Shown one piece after another: positions 49,225 to 58,077 of a DNA stretch of 64,000 nt. The DNA comes from Fodinibacter sp038330415 (GTDB lineage: Bacteria; Actinomycetota; Actinomycetes; Actinomycetales; Dermatophilaceae), in the NCBI GenBank assembly GCA_038330415.1, contig JBBQNZ010000001.1, positions 44,719 through 108,718 of the forward strand, in the 5' to 3' direction. The translations under genes and the position numbers were made by a program. Positions within the stretch are counted from its first letter, which is position 1, and every line of letters starts with the position of its first letter. The notes under the pieces are model-generated. The model worked only from the letters and a program-made list of their open reading frames with translations, was not told where the DNA came from and did no database searches.

Positions 49225-50607
49225 ATGACCACGACCGTCGACGTCGGCGTCGATCTCGGCACCACCGTGACCAAGGCGGTGGCGCTCGATGGCGTCCGGC
49301 GGGTGGTCGCGCGGGCCTCGCTGCCCACGCCGTGGGAGCGGCCACGGGCGGAGTGGTGCGAGCGCGACCCGGCCGATGCGGTCGCCACCGTCGACCGGCT
49401 GCTCGCCGACCTCGTGCGGGTCGCCGGTGACGTGCAGGTGCGCTCGGTCGGGTTCTGCTCGATCGCCGAGACCGGGGCGCTCGTGGATGCCGGTGGGTCG
49501 CCGGTGTCCCGGTTGCTCGCCTGGCACGACCCGCGGGGCGGGCGGCAGGCGGCCACCCTCGACCCGGCCCTGGCGGCGGTGCTGCCCTCGCGCACCGGGC
49601 TGGCCGTCAGTGCTGTCGCCACCTTCTTCAAGCTCCTCTGGTGGCGCGACGAGGCAGGCGTGGACCTGTCCGGCCTGCAGTGGCTCGGCCTTCCCGAGCT
49701 GGTCTGCCACGGGCTGGGTGCCGGGCGGTTCGCCGAGCGCTCGATGCTGGGCCGCACGGCCCTGTGGGACATCCACGACGAGGCGCTCTTCGAGCCGGCA
49801 CTGGTGGCGCTCGGAGTCGGGGCCGACCTCGTGCCCCCGCGGGTCGGGGCCGGAGCGGCGCTCGGGAGGGTGCGCGCCGACCACCCGGTCGCCCAGGCCC
49901 GCGGGGCGGTGCTCACCGTGGCGGGTCACGACCACCTCGTGGCGGCGGCGGCGCTGGGGGCCGGTGGCGTGGGCAGCCTGTGCGACTCGATGGGCACCGC
50001 GGAGGCGCTCATCGCTGCCGTGGCGGTGCCGCCGCCAGCCCGGGTCGTCGCCGGGCTCGTCTCGAGGGGTCTCTCGGTCTACCCGCACGTCGTCGACTCG
50101 ACCACCTGCCTGCTCGGCGCGCTGAGGACCGGGCTGGTCCTCGGGCGGGCCCTGGACGAGCTGGGGGCGTCGACCATCGAGCAGCGGCTCGCGTTCGACG
50201 CCGGGATGCCGGTCGGTGCCCGCCCGGCCGCCGTCACGGTCGAGGGGCTGGACATGTCCGACGACCACGTCACCGTCTCGTGGCCCGAGGGGACCGACCC
50301 GCACGCTGCGTGGGCGGGTGTGCTTGCCCGCACGCGGGAGGTCGTCGCGTCCGAGGTGGCCGCGATCCGGGCGGTGGACGTGCCGGTCGACGAGGTGGTC
50401 CTCACCGGCGGCTGGGCCAACCTGCCATCGGTGGCTGCAAGCCGGCACGGCATCGCCGCACGCACGCAGCACGTGACGCTGGAGGAACCGGGCGCGACGG
50501 GAGCGGCACTGTTGGCGCGATGGGCGGCCACCCGGCATCCGGCGGGGTCGGACCCGACCACGCACGAGGCGCCACAGCCGGGCTGGTTCACCGACCCGTC
50601 CGCCTAG
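49225..50607 (+). CDS. FGGY-family carbohydrate kinase
   Basis: Actin-like ATPase-fold sugar kinase (460 aa). The phosphate-1 motif VGVDLGTTVTKAVAL, the middle block GHDHLVAAAALGAGG and the adenosine motif VVLTGGWANLPSV are visible. The sugar (xylulose, gluconate, glycerol or other) cannot be named. No sugar transporter or isomerase is adjacent. The downstream M20 peptidase has its own -10, so there is no evident catabolic operon. Confidence 0.86.
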   Translation: MTTTVDVGVDLGTTVTKAVALDGVRRVVARASLPTPWERPRAEWCERDPADAVATVDRLLADLVRVAGDVQVRSVGFCSIAETGALVDAGGSPVSRLLAWHDPRGGRQAATLDPALAAVLPSRTGLAVSAVATFFKLLWWRDEAGVDLSGLQWLGLPELVCHGLGAGRFAERSMLGRTALWDIHDEALFEPALVALGVGADLVPPRVGAGAALGRVRADHPVAQARGAVLTVAGHDHLVAAAALGAGGVGSLCDSMGTAEALIAAVAVPPPARVVAGLVSRGLSVYPHVVDSTTCLLGALRTGLVLGRALDELGASTIEQRLAFDAGMPVGARPAAVTVEGLDMSDDHVTVSWPEGTDPHAAWAGVLARTREVVASEVAAIRAVDVPVDEVVLTGGWANLPSVAASRHGIAARTQHVTLEEPGATGAALLARWAATRHPAGSDPTTHEAPQPGWFTDPSA

Positions 50608-50610
50608 AGT
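50605..50610 (+). promoter_or_regulatory. Leaderless -10 element (TAGAGT)
   Basis: TAGAGT ends 8 nt before ATG 50619 and overlaps the stop codon of the FGGY kinase. Confidence 0.4.
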
Positions 50611-50618
50611 TGCTGCCC

Positions 50619-51944
50619 ATGACCGACACCGTCACCCGGCCCGAGGACGAGGTCGTCCGGATCTGCCAGGAGCTGATCCGGATCGACACGAGCAACTACG
50701 GGGACGGCAGCGGCCCCGGCGAGGGTGCGGCGGCAGCCTACGTCGTCGAGCGGCTGCGAGAGGTCGGCCTCGAGCCGCAGACCTTCGAGAGCGACCCCGG
50801 GCGGGTCAGTGTCGCCGTGCGGCTGCCCGGCGCCGACCGTGGCCGTGGCGCGCTCTGCCTGCACGGGCACCTCGACGTCGTGCCGGCCAACGCGGCCGAC
50901 TGGTCGGTCGACCCGTTCGCGGGGGAGGAGCGCGACGGCTGCGTCTGGGGCCGCGGGGCGGTCGACATGAAGGACATGGACGCGATGATGCTGGCGGCCG
51001 TGCGCCACCTCGCGCGCACCGGCACCGTGCCGCCCCGGGACCTGGTCGTCGTCTTCTTCGCCGACGAGGAGGCCGGCGGCACGAAGGGGTCGCACTTCAT
51101 GGTGGCCGAGCACCCCGAGGTCTTCGAGGGCGTCACCGAGGCGATCAGTGAGGTCGGCGGCTACAGCGTCACCGTCACCGACCGCGACGGGCAGGAGAAG
51201 CGCACCTACCTGCTGCAGACCGCCGAGAAGGGCATCGTCTGGCTGCGGCTCACCGCCCACGGCCGCGCAGGGCACGGGTCGGTGCCCAACGACGAGAACG
51301 CGATCGTGCGCCTGGCCGAGGCGATCTCGCGGATCGCGGCGCACAAGTGGCCGCGCGAGTTCATCCCCTCGGTCCGCACGCTGCTCGACGGCCTGTCCGA
51401 GATCACCGGCACCAGCTGGTCCGACGAGGACCTCGACGAGCTGCTCGAACACCTCGGTGGAGCGCAGGGGTTCGTGCGGGGGACGTTGCAGGACACCAGC
51501 AACGTGACGATGCTCGACGCGGGCTACAAGCACAACGTCATCCCGCAGCACGCGTCCGCCAACGTCGACTGCCGATTCCTGCCCGGTCACCGGGACGACC
51601 TGATGGCGACCATCCGCGACCTCGCCGGCGACCACGTCGACGTCGAGGTGCTGCACCAGGACATCGCGCTCGACGCGCCCTTCGAGGGCGACCTGGTCGA
51701 AGCCATGGTCGCGGCGCTGCGCACGGAGGACCCGGAGGCCGACGTGCTGCCCTACTGCCTGTCCGGCGGCACCGACAACAAGGCACTGTCGCTGCTCGGC
51801 ATCACCGGCTACGGGTTCGCGCCGCTGCGGCTGCCCGCCGACCTCGACTTCGCGCCGATGTTCCACGGCATCGACGAGCGGGTTCCGGTGGAGTCCCTGC
51901 GCTTCGGCACGCGCGTGCTGCTGCGGCTGCTGCAGACCTGCTGA
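50619..51944 (+). CDS. M20/M25/M40-family metallopeptidase
   Basis: Di-zinc amidohydrolase of 441 aa related to ArgE/DapE/CPG2. Metal and catalytic residues are apparent in LCLHGHLDVVPA, WGRGAVDMKDMDAMM (bridging Asp), FFADEEAGGTKGSHF (Glu-Glu) and the final histidine FHGIDERVP. The dimerisation-domain histidine lies in AHGRAGHGSVP. The substrate, probably a dipeptide or N-acyl amino acid, is undefined. The frame is open far upstream, but homology and the -10 element fix the start at ATG 50619. Confidence 0.9.
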   Translation: MTDTVTRPEDEVVRICQELIRIDTSNYGDGSGPGEGAAAAYVVERLREVGLEPQTFESDPGRVSVAVRLPGADRGRGALCLHGHLDVVPANAADWSVDPFAGEERDGCVWGRGAVDMKDMDAMMLAAVRHLARTGTVPPRDLVVVFFADEEAGGTKGSHFMVAEHPEVFEGVTEAISEVGGYSVTVTDRDGQEKRTYLLQTAEKGIVWLRLTAHGRAGHGSVPNDENAIVRLAEAISRIAAHKWPREFIPSVRTLLDGLSEITGTSWSDEDLDELLEHLGGAQGFVRGTLQDTSNVTMLDAGYKHNVIPQHASANVDCRFLPGHRDDLMATIRDLAGDHVDVEVLHQDIALDAPFEGDLVEAMVAALRTEDPEADVLPYCLSGGTDNKALSLLGITGYGFAPLRLPADLDFAPMFHGIDERVPVESLRFGTRVLLRLLQTC

Positions 51945-51948
51945 GGCG

Positions 51949-52146
51949 TCAGACCGACGCGCTCATCGACCGTCGCGGCCGGATGATGCGGCGCCGCAAC
52001 CAGGTCCGCGTGCGGCCGCCCATGTAGGTGACCGTGCGCTCCAGCTCCCAGCGGCCGTACTCGGCGTGCTCCGTGAGCCGGCGCCGGATGTCGCCGCGCC
52101 CGACCTCTCTGCCGAAGGAGAGGACGAGGTACTCGTACTCGACCAT
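51949..52146 (-). CDS. DUF5703 family small protein
   Basis: A basic 65-aa protein (MVEYEYLVLSFGREVGRGDI, then RRRLTEHAEYGRWELERT) matching a small actinobacterial family of unknown function. It has no membrane helix or Cys. It converges on the M20 peptidase with a 4-nt gap and diverges from the acidic protein gene. ATG 52146 begins the conserved segment. An upstream GTG would add 13 residues overlapping the divergent promoter. Confidence 0.75.
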   Translation of the reverse strand: MVEYEYLVLSFGREVGRGDIRRRLTEHAEYGRWELERTVTYMGGRTRTWLRRRIIRPRRSMSASV

Positions 52147-52170
52147 CGACACATTGTGCCCAACGACCGG

Positions 52171-52176
52171 TAGCGT
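52171..52176 (+). promoter_or_regulatory. Leaderless -10 element (TAGCGT)
   Basis: TAGCGT ends 7 nt before ATG 52184 of the acidic-protein gene. Confidence 0.4.
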
Positions 52177-52183
52177 CAGCACC

Positions 52184-52582
52184 ATGAGCGACGATCCGCG
52201 TGCCGCACTGAGCCAACTCGTCGCCGCCTTCGAGCGCCACCTGGAGGCGAGCAGCGCCCGGCACGGCGATGACGACCCCTCGGTGGTCGCCGCCTACGAG
52301 GACCTCGCCGACGCCTTCGAGGCGTACGACGGTGCGCTCTACGACGCCTACGGAGAGATGACGCCACTCGACATCTACGGCGGTGACGACGGTGACGAGT
52401 CGGAGGACGAGGACGACGACGAGGACGAGGACGACCCGGACGTGGACGGGGACTCGGTGGGTGACGAGCTCGACGACCACGACGACGAGGACGGCGACGG
52501 GCCCCGGCTCTACGCCGGGCTCGACGACGACATCGACTTCGACGACGAGAGCGACGACTCGCCCGACACGCCACGCCGCTGA
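52184..52582 (+). CDS. Highly acidic small protein, function unknown
   Basis: A 132-aa protein. The N-terminal 70 residues look helical (SQLVAAFERHLEAS, AAYEDLADAFEAYDGALYDA). The rest is a run of Asp/Glu (EDEDDDEDEDDPDVDGD) that is probably disordered. Similar actinobacterial proteins are sometimes annotated as primosomal, without evidence I can see. The acidic tail could bind basic proteins or divalent cations (inference). It converges on the aldo/keto reductase gene. Confidence 0.75.
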   Translation: MSDDPRAALSQLVAAFERHLEASSARHGDDDPSVVAAYEDLADAFEAYDGALYDAYGEMTPLDIYGGDDGDESEDEDDDEDEDDPDVDGDSVGDELDDHDDEDGDGPRLYAGLDDDIDFDDESDDSPDTPRR

Positions 52583-52597
52583 CCGCGGAGCCGTCGC

Positions 52598-53542
52598 TCA
52601 GGTGTGCTCGACCGACACCTCGTCGAGGGCCTGCACGATCTGCTCGGGCAGCTCGACGGCCTCGGCGTCGAGCAGCACCGCCAGCTGGGTGGGGGTGCGG
52701 GGGCCGAGGATCGGCGCCGTGACCCCGGGCCGGTCGCGCACCCAGGCCAGCGCCACCACGGCCGGCGCCACGCCGAGGCCGTTCGCCGCCGTGTGCACCG
52801 CCTCGACCACGCCGCGGGTGTGGTCGCCGACGTGGTGCCCGGCGAACCGCGCGAACTCCTCCGACGCGAGGCGCGAGTCGGCCGAGACGGTCGTGCGGTA
52901 GCGCCCGGCCAGCACGCCACGCCCGAGCGGTGACCAGGGCAGCAGCCCGAAGCCCAGGGCGCCCGCGGCGTCGACGAGCTCGCGCTCCGGGGTCCGGGCC
53001 ACCAGGCTGTACTCGACCGAGTTCGCGACCATCGGCACCCCGGATGCCGTGAGCAGCGACATCGTGCGCGCCGCCTGCCAGCCGACGTGGTTGGAGACGC
53101 CCACGTAGCGGGCCCGGCCGGTCTCGACCGCCCAGACCAGCGCGCTGACGGTCTCCTCGATCGGGGTGTGGTCGTCCCAGGTGTGCGCGAGCCAGACGTC
53201 GACGTGCCCGGTGCGCAGCCGGCGCAGCGAGGTGTCGAGCTGGTGCATCATCGCCCGCCGCGAGCAGTCGACGACGCGGTCGCCGCCGGCTCGGCTGATC
53301 CCCGACTTGGTGACGACCACCATCTCGTCGCGGTCGGGGCCCTCGAGGAGCGCGCCGAGCAGGTCCTCCGCCGCGCCGCCGGCATACCCGTGCGCGGTGT
53401 CGACGAGGGTGCCGCCGGCCGAGCGGAACGCCGTGAGGAGGTCGCGGGCGTCCTCCGGGGAGGTGCGCGTACCCCACGCCATCGTCCCGAGGCCGAGCCG
53501 CGAGACGGCCAGGCCGGAGGTGCCGAGGCGGCGGGTCAGCAT
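52598..53542 (-). CDS. Aldo/keto reductase
   Basis: NADPH-dependent TIM-barrel oxidoreductase (314 aa). Catalytic residues fall in LVDTAHGYAGGAAEDLLG (Asp, Tyr), VVVTKSGISRAGG (Lys) and VDVWLAHTWDD (His). NADP-binding segments near the C-terminus (LGPRTPTQLAVLLDAEAVEL) are present. The substrate is unknown. ATG 53542 has TAGGGT 7 nt upstream and begins the conserved MLTRRLGTSGLAVSRLGLGT. A longer frame upstream was not used. Confidence 0.9.
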   Translation of the reverse strand: MLTRRLGTSGLAVSRLGLGTMAWGTRTSPEDARDLLTAFRSAGGTLVDTAHGYAGGAAEDLLGALLEGPDRDEMVVVTKSGISRAGGDRVVDCSRRAMMHQLDTSLRRLRTGHVDVWLAHTWDDHTPIEETVSALVWAVETGRARYVGVSNHVGWQAARTMSLLTASGVPMVANSVEYSLVARTPERELVDAAGALGFGLLPWSPLGRGVLAGRYRTTVSADSRLASEEFARFAGHHVGDHTRGVVEAVHTAANGLGVAPAVVALAWVRDRPGVTAPILGPRTPTQLAVLLDAEAVELPEQIVQALDEVSVEHT

Positions 53543-53548
53543 GGCGGC

Positions 53549-53578
53549 GACCCTATCGCCCGGCCCGATCGCTACCGT
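53549..53578. promoter_or_regulatory. Divergent leaderless -10 elements, aldo/keto reductase / F420 enzyme
   Basis: Leftward TAGGGT lies 7 nt before ATG 53542. Rightward TACCGT (53573-53578) lies 7 nt before ATG 53586. The region between the two starts is only 43 nt. Confidence 0.5.
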
Positions 53579-53585
53579 GGGCGCC

Positions 53586-54656
53586 ATGCGGCTGGCGATC
53601 TCCTGCGGTTACGCGGGCATGGGACTGGGAACGGACACGCTCGACCTGGTGCAGGAGGCGGAGCGGCTCGGCTACGCGCAGGCCTGGGTGGCGGAGGCCT
53701 ACGGATCCGACGCCGTGAGCGTGCTCGCCTGGCTCGCCGGGCAGACCTCGAGCATCGGGCTCGGGTCGGGAGTGATGCAGATCCCGGCCCGCACACCGGC
53801 GATGACGGCGATGACTGCCGCCACCCTCGACACGCTGAGCGGAGGGCGGTTCAATCTCGGCCTGGGGGTCTCCGGACCGCAGGTCAGCGAGGGGTGGCAC
53901 GGGGTGCGCTTCGGCTCGCCCCTGACGCGCACCCGCGAGTACGTCGAGATCGTGCGGATGGCGCTGCGCCGTGAGCAGGTGCACTACGACGGCGACCACT
54001 TCACGCTCCCGCTGCCGGACGGCCCCGGGAAGGCGCTCCGGCTCACCATCCGCCCGCCTCGCGCCGACCTGCCCATCTACCTGGCGGCGGTCGGCCCGCG
54101 GAACCTGCGCCTGGCGGGCGAGGTGGCCGACGGCTGGCTCGGCATCTTCTTCTCGCCGGAGCACTCCGCCGACCAGCTCGCCGCGGTGCGGGCCGGGCGC
54201 GAGGCCGCGGGCAAGGGGATGCCTGGCGACCCGATGGCCGGCTTCGACGTGCTCGCGTCGGTGCCGGTCGTGGTCACCGACGACCTCGAGGCGGGCCGGG
54301 CAGCCCTGGCCGCCTACACGGCCCTGTACATCGGGGGGATGGGCAGCCGCGAGCAGAACTTCTACAACGCGCTGGCCCGGCGGATGGGCTTCGAGGACGC
54401 CGCCCAGACCATCCAGGACCTCTATCTCGACGGCCGTGCGCGCGACGCCGCAGCAGCCGTGCCGTTCGAGCTCATCGACGCCACCGCGCTGATCGGCTCG
54501 CCCGAGCGGATCGCCGCACGGATCGGCCGGTACGCCGATGCCGGGGTGACCACGCTGAGCGTCGCGCCGCATGCCTGGACCCCCGAGGGGCGCGCCGAGG
54601 TGCTGCGCACGGTGGCGCAGGCGCTGACGGCGTCGCAGGCCTCGGGCGGCGCCTGA
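53586..54656 (+). CDS. LLM-class F420-dependent oxidoreductase
   Basis: The 356-aa luciferase-like protein (LAISCGYAGMGLGTDTLDLV, AWVAEAYGSDAVSVLAWLAG, RFNLGLGVSGPQVSEGWHG) resembles F420-dependent reductases and dehydrogenases of the long MSMEG/Rv3520c-like group. The substrate is unknown. It diverges from the aldo/keto reductase and is followed by a repeat-containing intergenic region. It is the second LLM enzyme in the window but belongs to a different subgroup from the one at 30307. Confidence 0.88.
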   Translation: MRLAISCGYAGMGLGTDTLDLVQEAERLGYAQAWVAEAYGSDAVSVLAWLAGQTSSIGLGSGVMQIPARTPAMTAMTAATLDTLSGGRFNLGLGVSGPQVSEGWHGVRFGSPLTRTREYVEIVRMALRREQVHYDGDHFTLPLPDGPGKALRLTIRPPRADLPIYLAAVGPRNLRLAGEVADGWLGIFFSPEHSADQLAAVRAGREAAGKGMPGDPMAGFDVLASVPVVVTDDLEAGRAALAAYTALYIGGMGSREQNFYNALARRMGFEDAAQTIQDLYLDGRARDAAAAVPFELIDATALIGSPERIAARIGRYADAGVTTLSVAPHAWTPEGRAEVLRTVAQALTASQASGGA

Positions 54657-54956
54657 GTCGCCGAGGGAGGGCAGACGGGCGCGGGGAGCTGAGGCGCTAC
54701 GGGAGGTCCGGTTGCTTCACCAGATGAGCCACCCATGACGCACCTGGCGAAGCAACCCCCTGGATGGTGCGTGGGTGGTCCACCTGGCGATGCAACCCCC
54801 TGGATGGTGCGTGCTGGCTCACCGGGTGAAGCATCCGGACGTCCCCGCACGGCAGACTCACGGCCGCCGGTCGGGCGGCATCCCAAGGGTTCGCGTCCCA
54901 CGCTTGCGCCGGCCACGTGGCCCGCGAGCCAGTGCGGTCACCGCGTCCACAGCGCC
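54657..54956. repeat. Intergenic cluster of direct and inverted 31-35-nt repeats
   Basis: This 300-nt non-coding stretch holds related units. One is inverted at 54710-54744 (GGTTGCTTCACCAG at its start). A 33-nt direct repeat occurs at 54741-54773 and 54781-54813 (period 40, one mismatch, with shared CCCCCTGGATGGTGCGTG). A diverged unit near 54807-54837 ends GGTGAAGCATCC. The units could pair into long hairpins. It resembles a decayed REP-like element. Outside 54710-54840 nothing notable is seen. Confidence 0.6.
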
Positions 54957-54962
54957 TAGGCT
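54957..54962 (+). promoter_or_regulatory. Leaderless -10 element of uppP (TAGGCT)
   Basis: TAGGCT ends 8 nt before GTG 54971. Confidence 0.4.
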
Positions 54963-54970
54963 GTCGGCTC

Positions 54971-55834
54971 GTGCCCGTCGAACTCAGCTACTTCCAGGCC
55001 CTGGTCCTCGGTGTCGTCGAGGGACTCACCGAGTTCCTCCCGATCAGCTCCACCGGTCACCTCACCATCGCCGAGCAGCTGCTCGGGCTGCCGGTCGACG
55101 ACCCCGCGGTGACGGCCTACACCGCCATCATCCAGATCGGCGCCATCGTCGCGACCTTCATCTACTTCGGCCGCAAGATCGCCCGCCTGTTCATGGCCTG
55201 GGCGCGCGGCCTGACCTCCGCCGAGGCGCGAGCGGACAAGGACTACACCCTCGCCTGGGCCGTCATCGTCGGCTCGATCCCCGTGGGCGTCGTGGGCTTC
55301 CTGGCGCGCGACCTCATCTCGAGCAGCCTGCGCAGCCTGTGGGTGGTGGCGTTCGCACTCATCCTGTGGAGCGCCGTGATCTGGGTAGCAGAGCAACGGC
55401 ACGACGTGCTCGAGAAGCGCGGCATCCAGCGCGGCGAGCACGACATCACGGTCAAGGACGGCCTGGTCATCGGTCTCGTGCAGTGCTTCTCGCTCATCCC
55501 CGGGGTCTCCCGCTCGGGTGCGACGATCTCGGCCGGACTGATGCGAGGCATCAACCGGGTCACGGCCACCGAGCTGTCGTTCTTCATGGCCATCCCCGCG
55601 CTCACGGCCGCCGGCCTGTTCGAGGCGGCCCGCGGCAAGGACGACCTGGTCGTCCTGGGCGTCGGGCCGATGCTGCTCGGCATCGTGGTGGCGTTCGGCA
55701 CGGCCTACGCCTCGATCGCCTGGCTGCTGCGCTTCGTCGCCACCAACTCGCTGCGCCCGTTCATCTGGTACCGCATCGCCCTCGGCCTCGCCGTCATCGT
55801 GGCCCTGCTCGCGGGGTGGATCACCGCCACCTGA
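54971..55834 (+). CDS. uppP: Undecaprenyl-diphosphate phosphatase UppP/BacA
   Basis: Membrane phosphatase (287 aa) that recycles the undecaprenyl lipid carrier for peptidoglycan and confers bacitracin tolerance. Both signature motifs are present: EGLTEFLPISSTGHL (Glu-rich active site) and PGVSRSGATISAGL (Ser/Arg). About eight hydrophobic segments follow the BacA pattern. The start at GTG 54971 is favoured by the -10 element. An upstream in-frame start would add 18 residues inside the repeat region. Confidence 0.95.
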   Translation: MPVELSYFQALVLGVVEGLTEFLPISSTGHLTIAEQLLGLPVDDPAVTAYTAIIQIGAIVATFIYFGRKIARLFMAWARGLTSAEARADKDYTLAWAVIVGSIPVGVVGFLARDLISSSLRSLWVVAFALILWSAVIWVAEQRHDVLEKRGIQRGEHDITVKDGLVIGLVQCFSLIPGVSRSGATISAGLMRGINRVTATELSFFMAIPALTAAGLFEAARGKDDLVVLGVGPMLLGIVVAFGTAYASIAWLLRFVATNSLRPFIWYRIALGLAVIVALLAGWITAT

Positions 55835-55898
55835 CCTGATGCCGCGCGGTGCGGCACACTGGCGTATCTGACCACTCGACGAGTCTCGGGGAGCCGAC

Positions 55899-56273
55899 GT
55901 GCTGACGGACAGTGACCTGGTCGCCTTCGTGGCCTCCTGCGACCTCGACAGGTCGCGGGCCTTCTACGAGGACATCTTGGGGCTGGCGTTGGTGGAGGAG
56001 ACCCCCTTTGCCTGTGTGTTCGACGCCCACGGCACCCAGCTGCGGGTGACGGCGGTCGCCCAGGTGGCCCAACCCGGCTACACCGTGCTCGGCTGGAGCG
56101 TCGCCGACGTCGCGGCGACCATCGACCACCTCGTGCCGCGCGGGGTGCAGTTCGCCCGCTTCGAGGGGATGGACCAGGACGACCGGGGCGTGTGGACCAC
56201 GCCGAACGGCGACCAGGTCGCCTGGTTCACCGACCCCGACGGGAACGTCCTGTCGGTGACGCAGCTCGCGTGA
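55899..56273 (+). CDS. VOC-superfamily (glyoxalase-like) protein
   Basis: A 124-aa protein with two beta-alpha-beta-beta-beta modules (DLVAFVASCDLDRSRAFYED and VAWFTDPDGNVLSVTQ). Such folds bind a metal for lyase, dioxygenase or resistance functions. The reaction is unknown. GTG 55899 is preceded by GGGGAG. It converges on corA. Confidence 0.82.
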   Translation: MLTDSDLVAFVASCDLDRSRAFYEDILGLALVEETPFACVFDAHGTQLRVTAVAQVAQPGYTVLGWSVADVAATIDHLVPRGVQFARFEGMDQDDRGVWTTPNGDQVAWFTDPDGNVLSVTQLA

Positions 56274-56285
56274 GGGACCACAGGC

Positions 56286-57299
56286 TCAGAGCCAGCCGCT
56301 GCGCTTGAACGCGCGGTAGAGGCCACCACAGATGAGCGCCATGAGACCGAGCACGACGAAGTAGCCGTAGCGGAGCTCGCCGTCCCCGACGTGGATGCTG
56401 GCGGTCAGCTCCGGCATGAAGTCGAAGTTCATGCCGTAGATGCCCGCGATCATCGTGGGCACCGCTGCGATGGCGACCCAGGCGGAGATGCGGCGCATGT
56501 CGGTGTTCTGCTGCACCGTGATCTGGGCCAGGTGCGCGCCGAGCACGTCGGTGAGCAGCCGGTCGTACGACTCCACGTGGTCGATGACCGCCTGGAGGTG
56601 GTCCGAGACGTTGCGGAACTGCAGCCGCAGCTCGGGGTCGGTGACGTGCGGGCTCGCATCCTCGTGCAGGGCCATCAGGGGGGCGGCCAGGGGCACCGTC
56701 GCCCGACGGAACTCGAGCACCTCACGCTTGAGGCGGTAGATCGTCGAGGAGTCCATGTCGGCGCCGGAGAAGACCCCGGTCTCGATGTCGTCGAGGTCGG
56801 CGTTCACCTCCCCGTCGATGAGGGTGTAGTTGTCGACGACACCGTCGACGATGCCGTGCAGCACGCCCATCGGGCCCAGCCGCAGCAGGCCCGGCTCGGC
56901 CTCCAGCCGGTGCCGCAGACCCGCCAGCGGACTCGCCTCGCCGCGGCGCACGGTGACGATGAAGTGGTCGCCGACGAAGCACATCAGCTCGCCGGTCTCG
57001 ATGTCGGAGGTCTGCTCCACGTAGCGCAGGGGCTTGAGCACCACGAAGACGCTGTTCTCGTAGAGCTCGACCTTGGCCCGCTGCCGCCCGTGGATGGCGT
57101 CCTCCACGGCCAGCGGGTGCAGCTGCAGCTCGTCGTTCACCTCGTCGAACTCCGCCTGGGTCGGGTTCTTCAGCCCGATCCACAAGAAGCTGCCCGGCGA
57201 GCCGTCGTTGCGTAGCACCGCTAGCTCGTCGCTGAGGTCGCCACAGGGGCCCCGCTGCCCATCGACGTAGATGGCCTTGTCCACGATCACGAGCGCCAT
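56286..57299 (-). CDS. corA: CorA-type magnesium/cobalt channel
   Basis: A 337-aa protein with a large acidic N-terminal cytoplasmic domain and two C-terminal helices. The Tyr-Gly-Met-Asn selectivity motif after helix 1 is intact (AGIYGMNFDFMPEL), and the protein ends with a basic tail. CorA forms pentameric Mg2+ channels gated by intracellular Mg2+ and can also carry Co2+ or Ni2+. It lies 0.9 kb from a nickel/cobalt ECF transporter, on the opposite strand. GAGGGGG precedes the ATG. Confidence 0.93.
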   Translation of the reverse strand: MALVIVDKAIYVDGQRGPCGDLSDELAVLRNDGSPGSFLWIGLKNPTQAEFDEVNDELQLHPLAVEDAIHGRQRAKVELYENSVFVVLKPLRYVEQTSDIETGELMCFVGDHFIVTVRRGEASPLAGLRHRLEAEPGLLRLGPMGVLHGIVDGVVDNYTLIDGEVNADLDDIETGVFSGADMDSSTIYRLKREVLEFRRATVPLAAPLMALHEDASPHVTDPELRLQFRNVSDHLQAVIDHVESYDRLLTDVLGAHLAQITVQQNTDMRRISAWVAIAAVPTMIAGIYGMNFDFMPELTASIHVGDGELRYGYFVVLGLMALICGGLYRAFKRSGWL

Positions 57300-57360
57300 T
57301 GTGTCCCCCTCGGGTGACCGAGCGGCGACACCCCCGACCGGCGAGTCACGCGCCGCGCCC

Positions 57361-57366
57361 TACAGT
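57361..57366 (+). promoter_or_regulatory. Leaderless -10 element (TACAGT)
   Basis: TACAGT ends 8 nt before GTG 57375. Confidence 0.4.
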
Positions 57367-57374
57367 GGGCTCTC

Positions 57375-58067
57375 GTGGCCATCGTCCTGCTCCTGCGGCA
57401 CGGGCACTCCACCGCCAACGCGCAGGGAGTGCTCGCCGGCTGGACCGAGGGAGTCGGCCTCACCGACGCGGGTCGTGAGCAGGCCGCCCGGGTCGCCGAG
57501 CGGCTCGCCCCCCTCACCATCGCCAGAGCCGTCTCGAGCCCGCTGCAGCGGTGCCTCGAGACGGCATCCGTGGCCCTGGCGGGTCACGACGTGGGCCGCG
57601 ACGACCGGCTGGGGGAGTGCCACTACGGCGGCTGGACCGGCCGCTCGCTCGCCGACGCCGCGAAGGAGCCGCTCTGGCGGGTCGTGCAGGACGACCCCGG
57701 TGCCGCCACCTTCCCGCCGGACGACGTGTACGCCGCCGAGTCGCTGGCGCAGATGGTGCAGCGCGTCGTCGGGGGAGTGCGCGCGCTCGACGCCGAGGTG
57801 GAGGCCGAGCACGGCAAGGATGCCGTGTGGGTGGCGGTCAGCCACGGCGACCCGATCAAGGCGGTCGTGGCCGAGGCCGTGGGGGCCGGCCTGTCCGGGT
57901 TGCAGCGGGTGCGGGTCGACCCCGGCTCGCTGACGGCCGTGCTCCTCACCGAGAACCGCATGGTGCTGCTCGCGAGCAACACCGTGCAGGGCGACCTGGC
58001 CCCGCTGGTGGCCCGCCCGGCGCACGCCCCCAGCGGCGACTCCGAGGTCGGGGGAGGGGCCGGCTGA
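57375..58067 (+). CDS. Histidine phosphatase family protein (MSMEG_4193-like)
   Basis: A phosphoglycerate-mutase-like phosphatase of 230 aa. The phospho-acceptor motif LLRHGHST, the GLTDAGREQA and SSPLQRCLETA blocks, and the second histidine AVSHGDPIKAVV are intact. The C-terminal segment (VDPGSLTAVLL) fits the actinobacterial MSMEG_4193 group. The substrate is unknown. Alpha-ribazole phosphatase (CobC) belongs to the same superfamily, which may be relevant because a cobalt transporter follows, but this is only suggestive. Confidence 0.86.
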   Translation: MAIVLLLRHGHSTANAQGVLAGWTEGVGLTDAGREQAARVAERLAPLTIARAVSSPLQRCLETASVALAGHDVGRDDRLGECHYGGWTGRSLADAAKEPLWRVVQDDPGAATFPPDDVYAAESLAQMVQRVVGGVRALDAEVEAEHGKDAVWVAVSHGDPIKAVVAEAVGAGLSGLQRVRVDPGSLTAVLLTENRMVLLASNTVQGDLAPLVARPAHAPSGDSEVGGGAG

Positions 58068-58077
58068 CCCGGTTCCC

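Noticed and set aside
54710..54840. CRISPR array
   Set aside because: The units are few, diverged, partly inverted and lack unique spacers of constant length. No cas gene is present.
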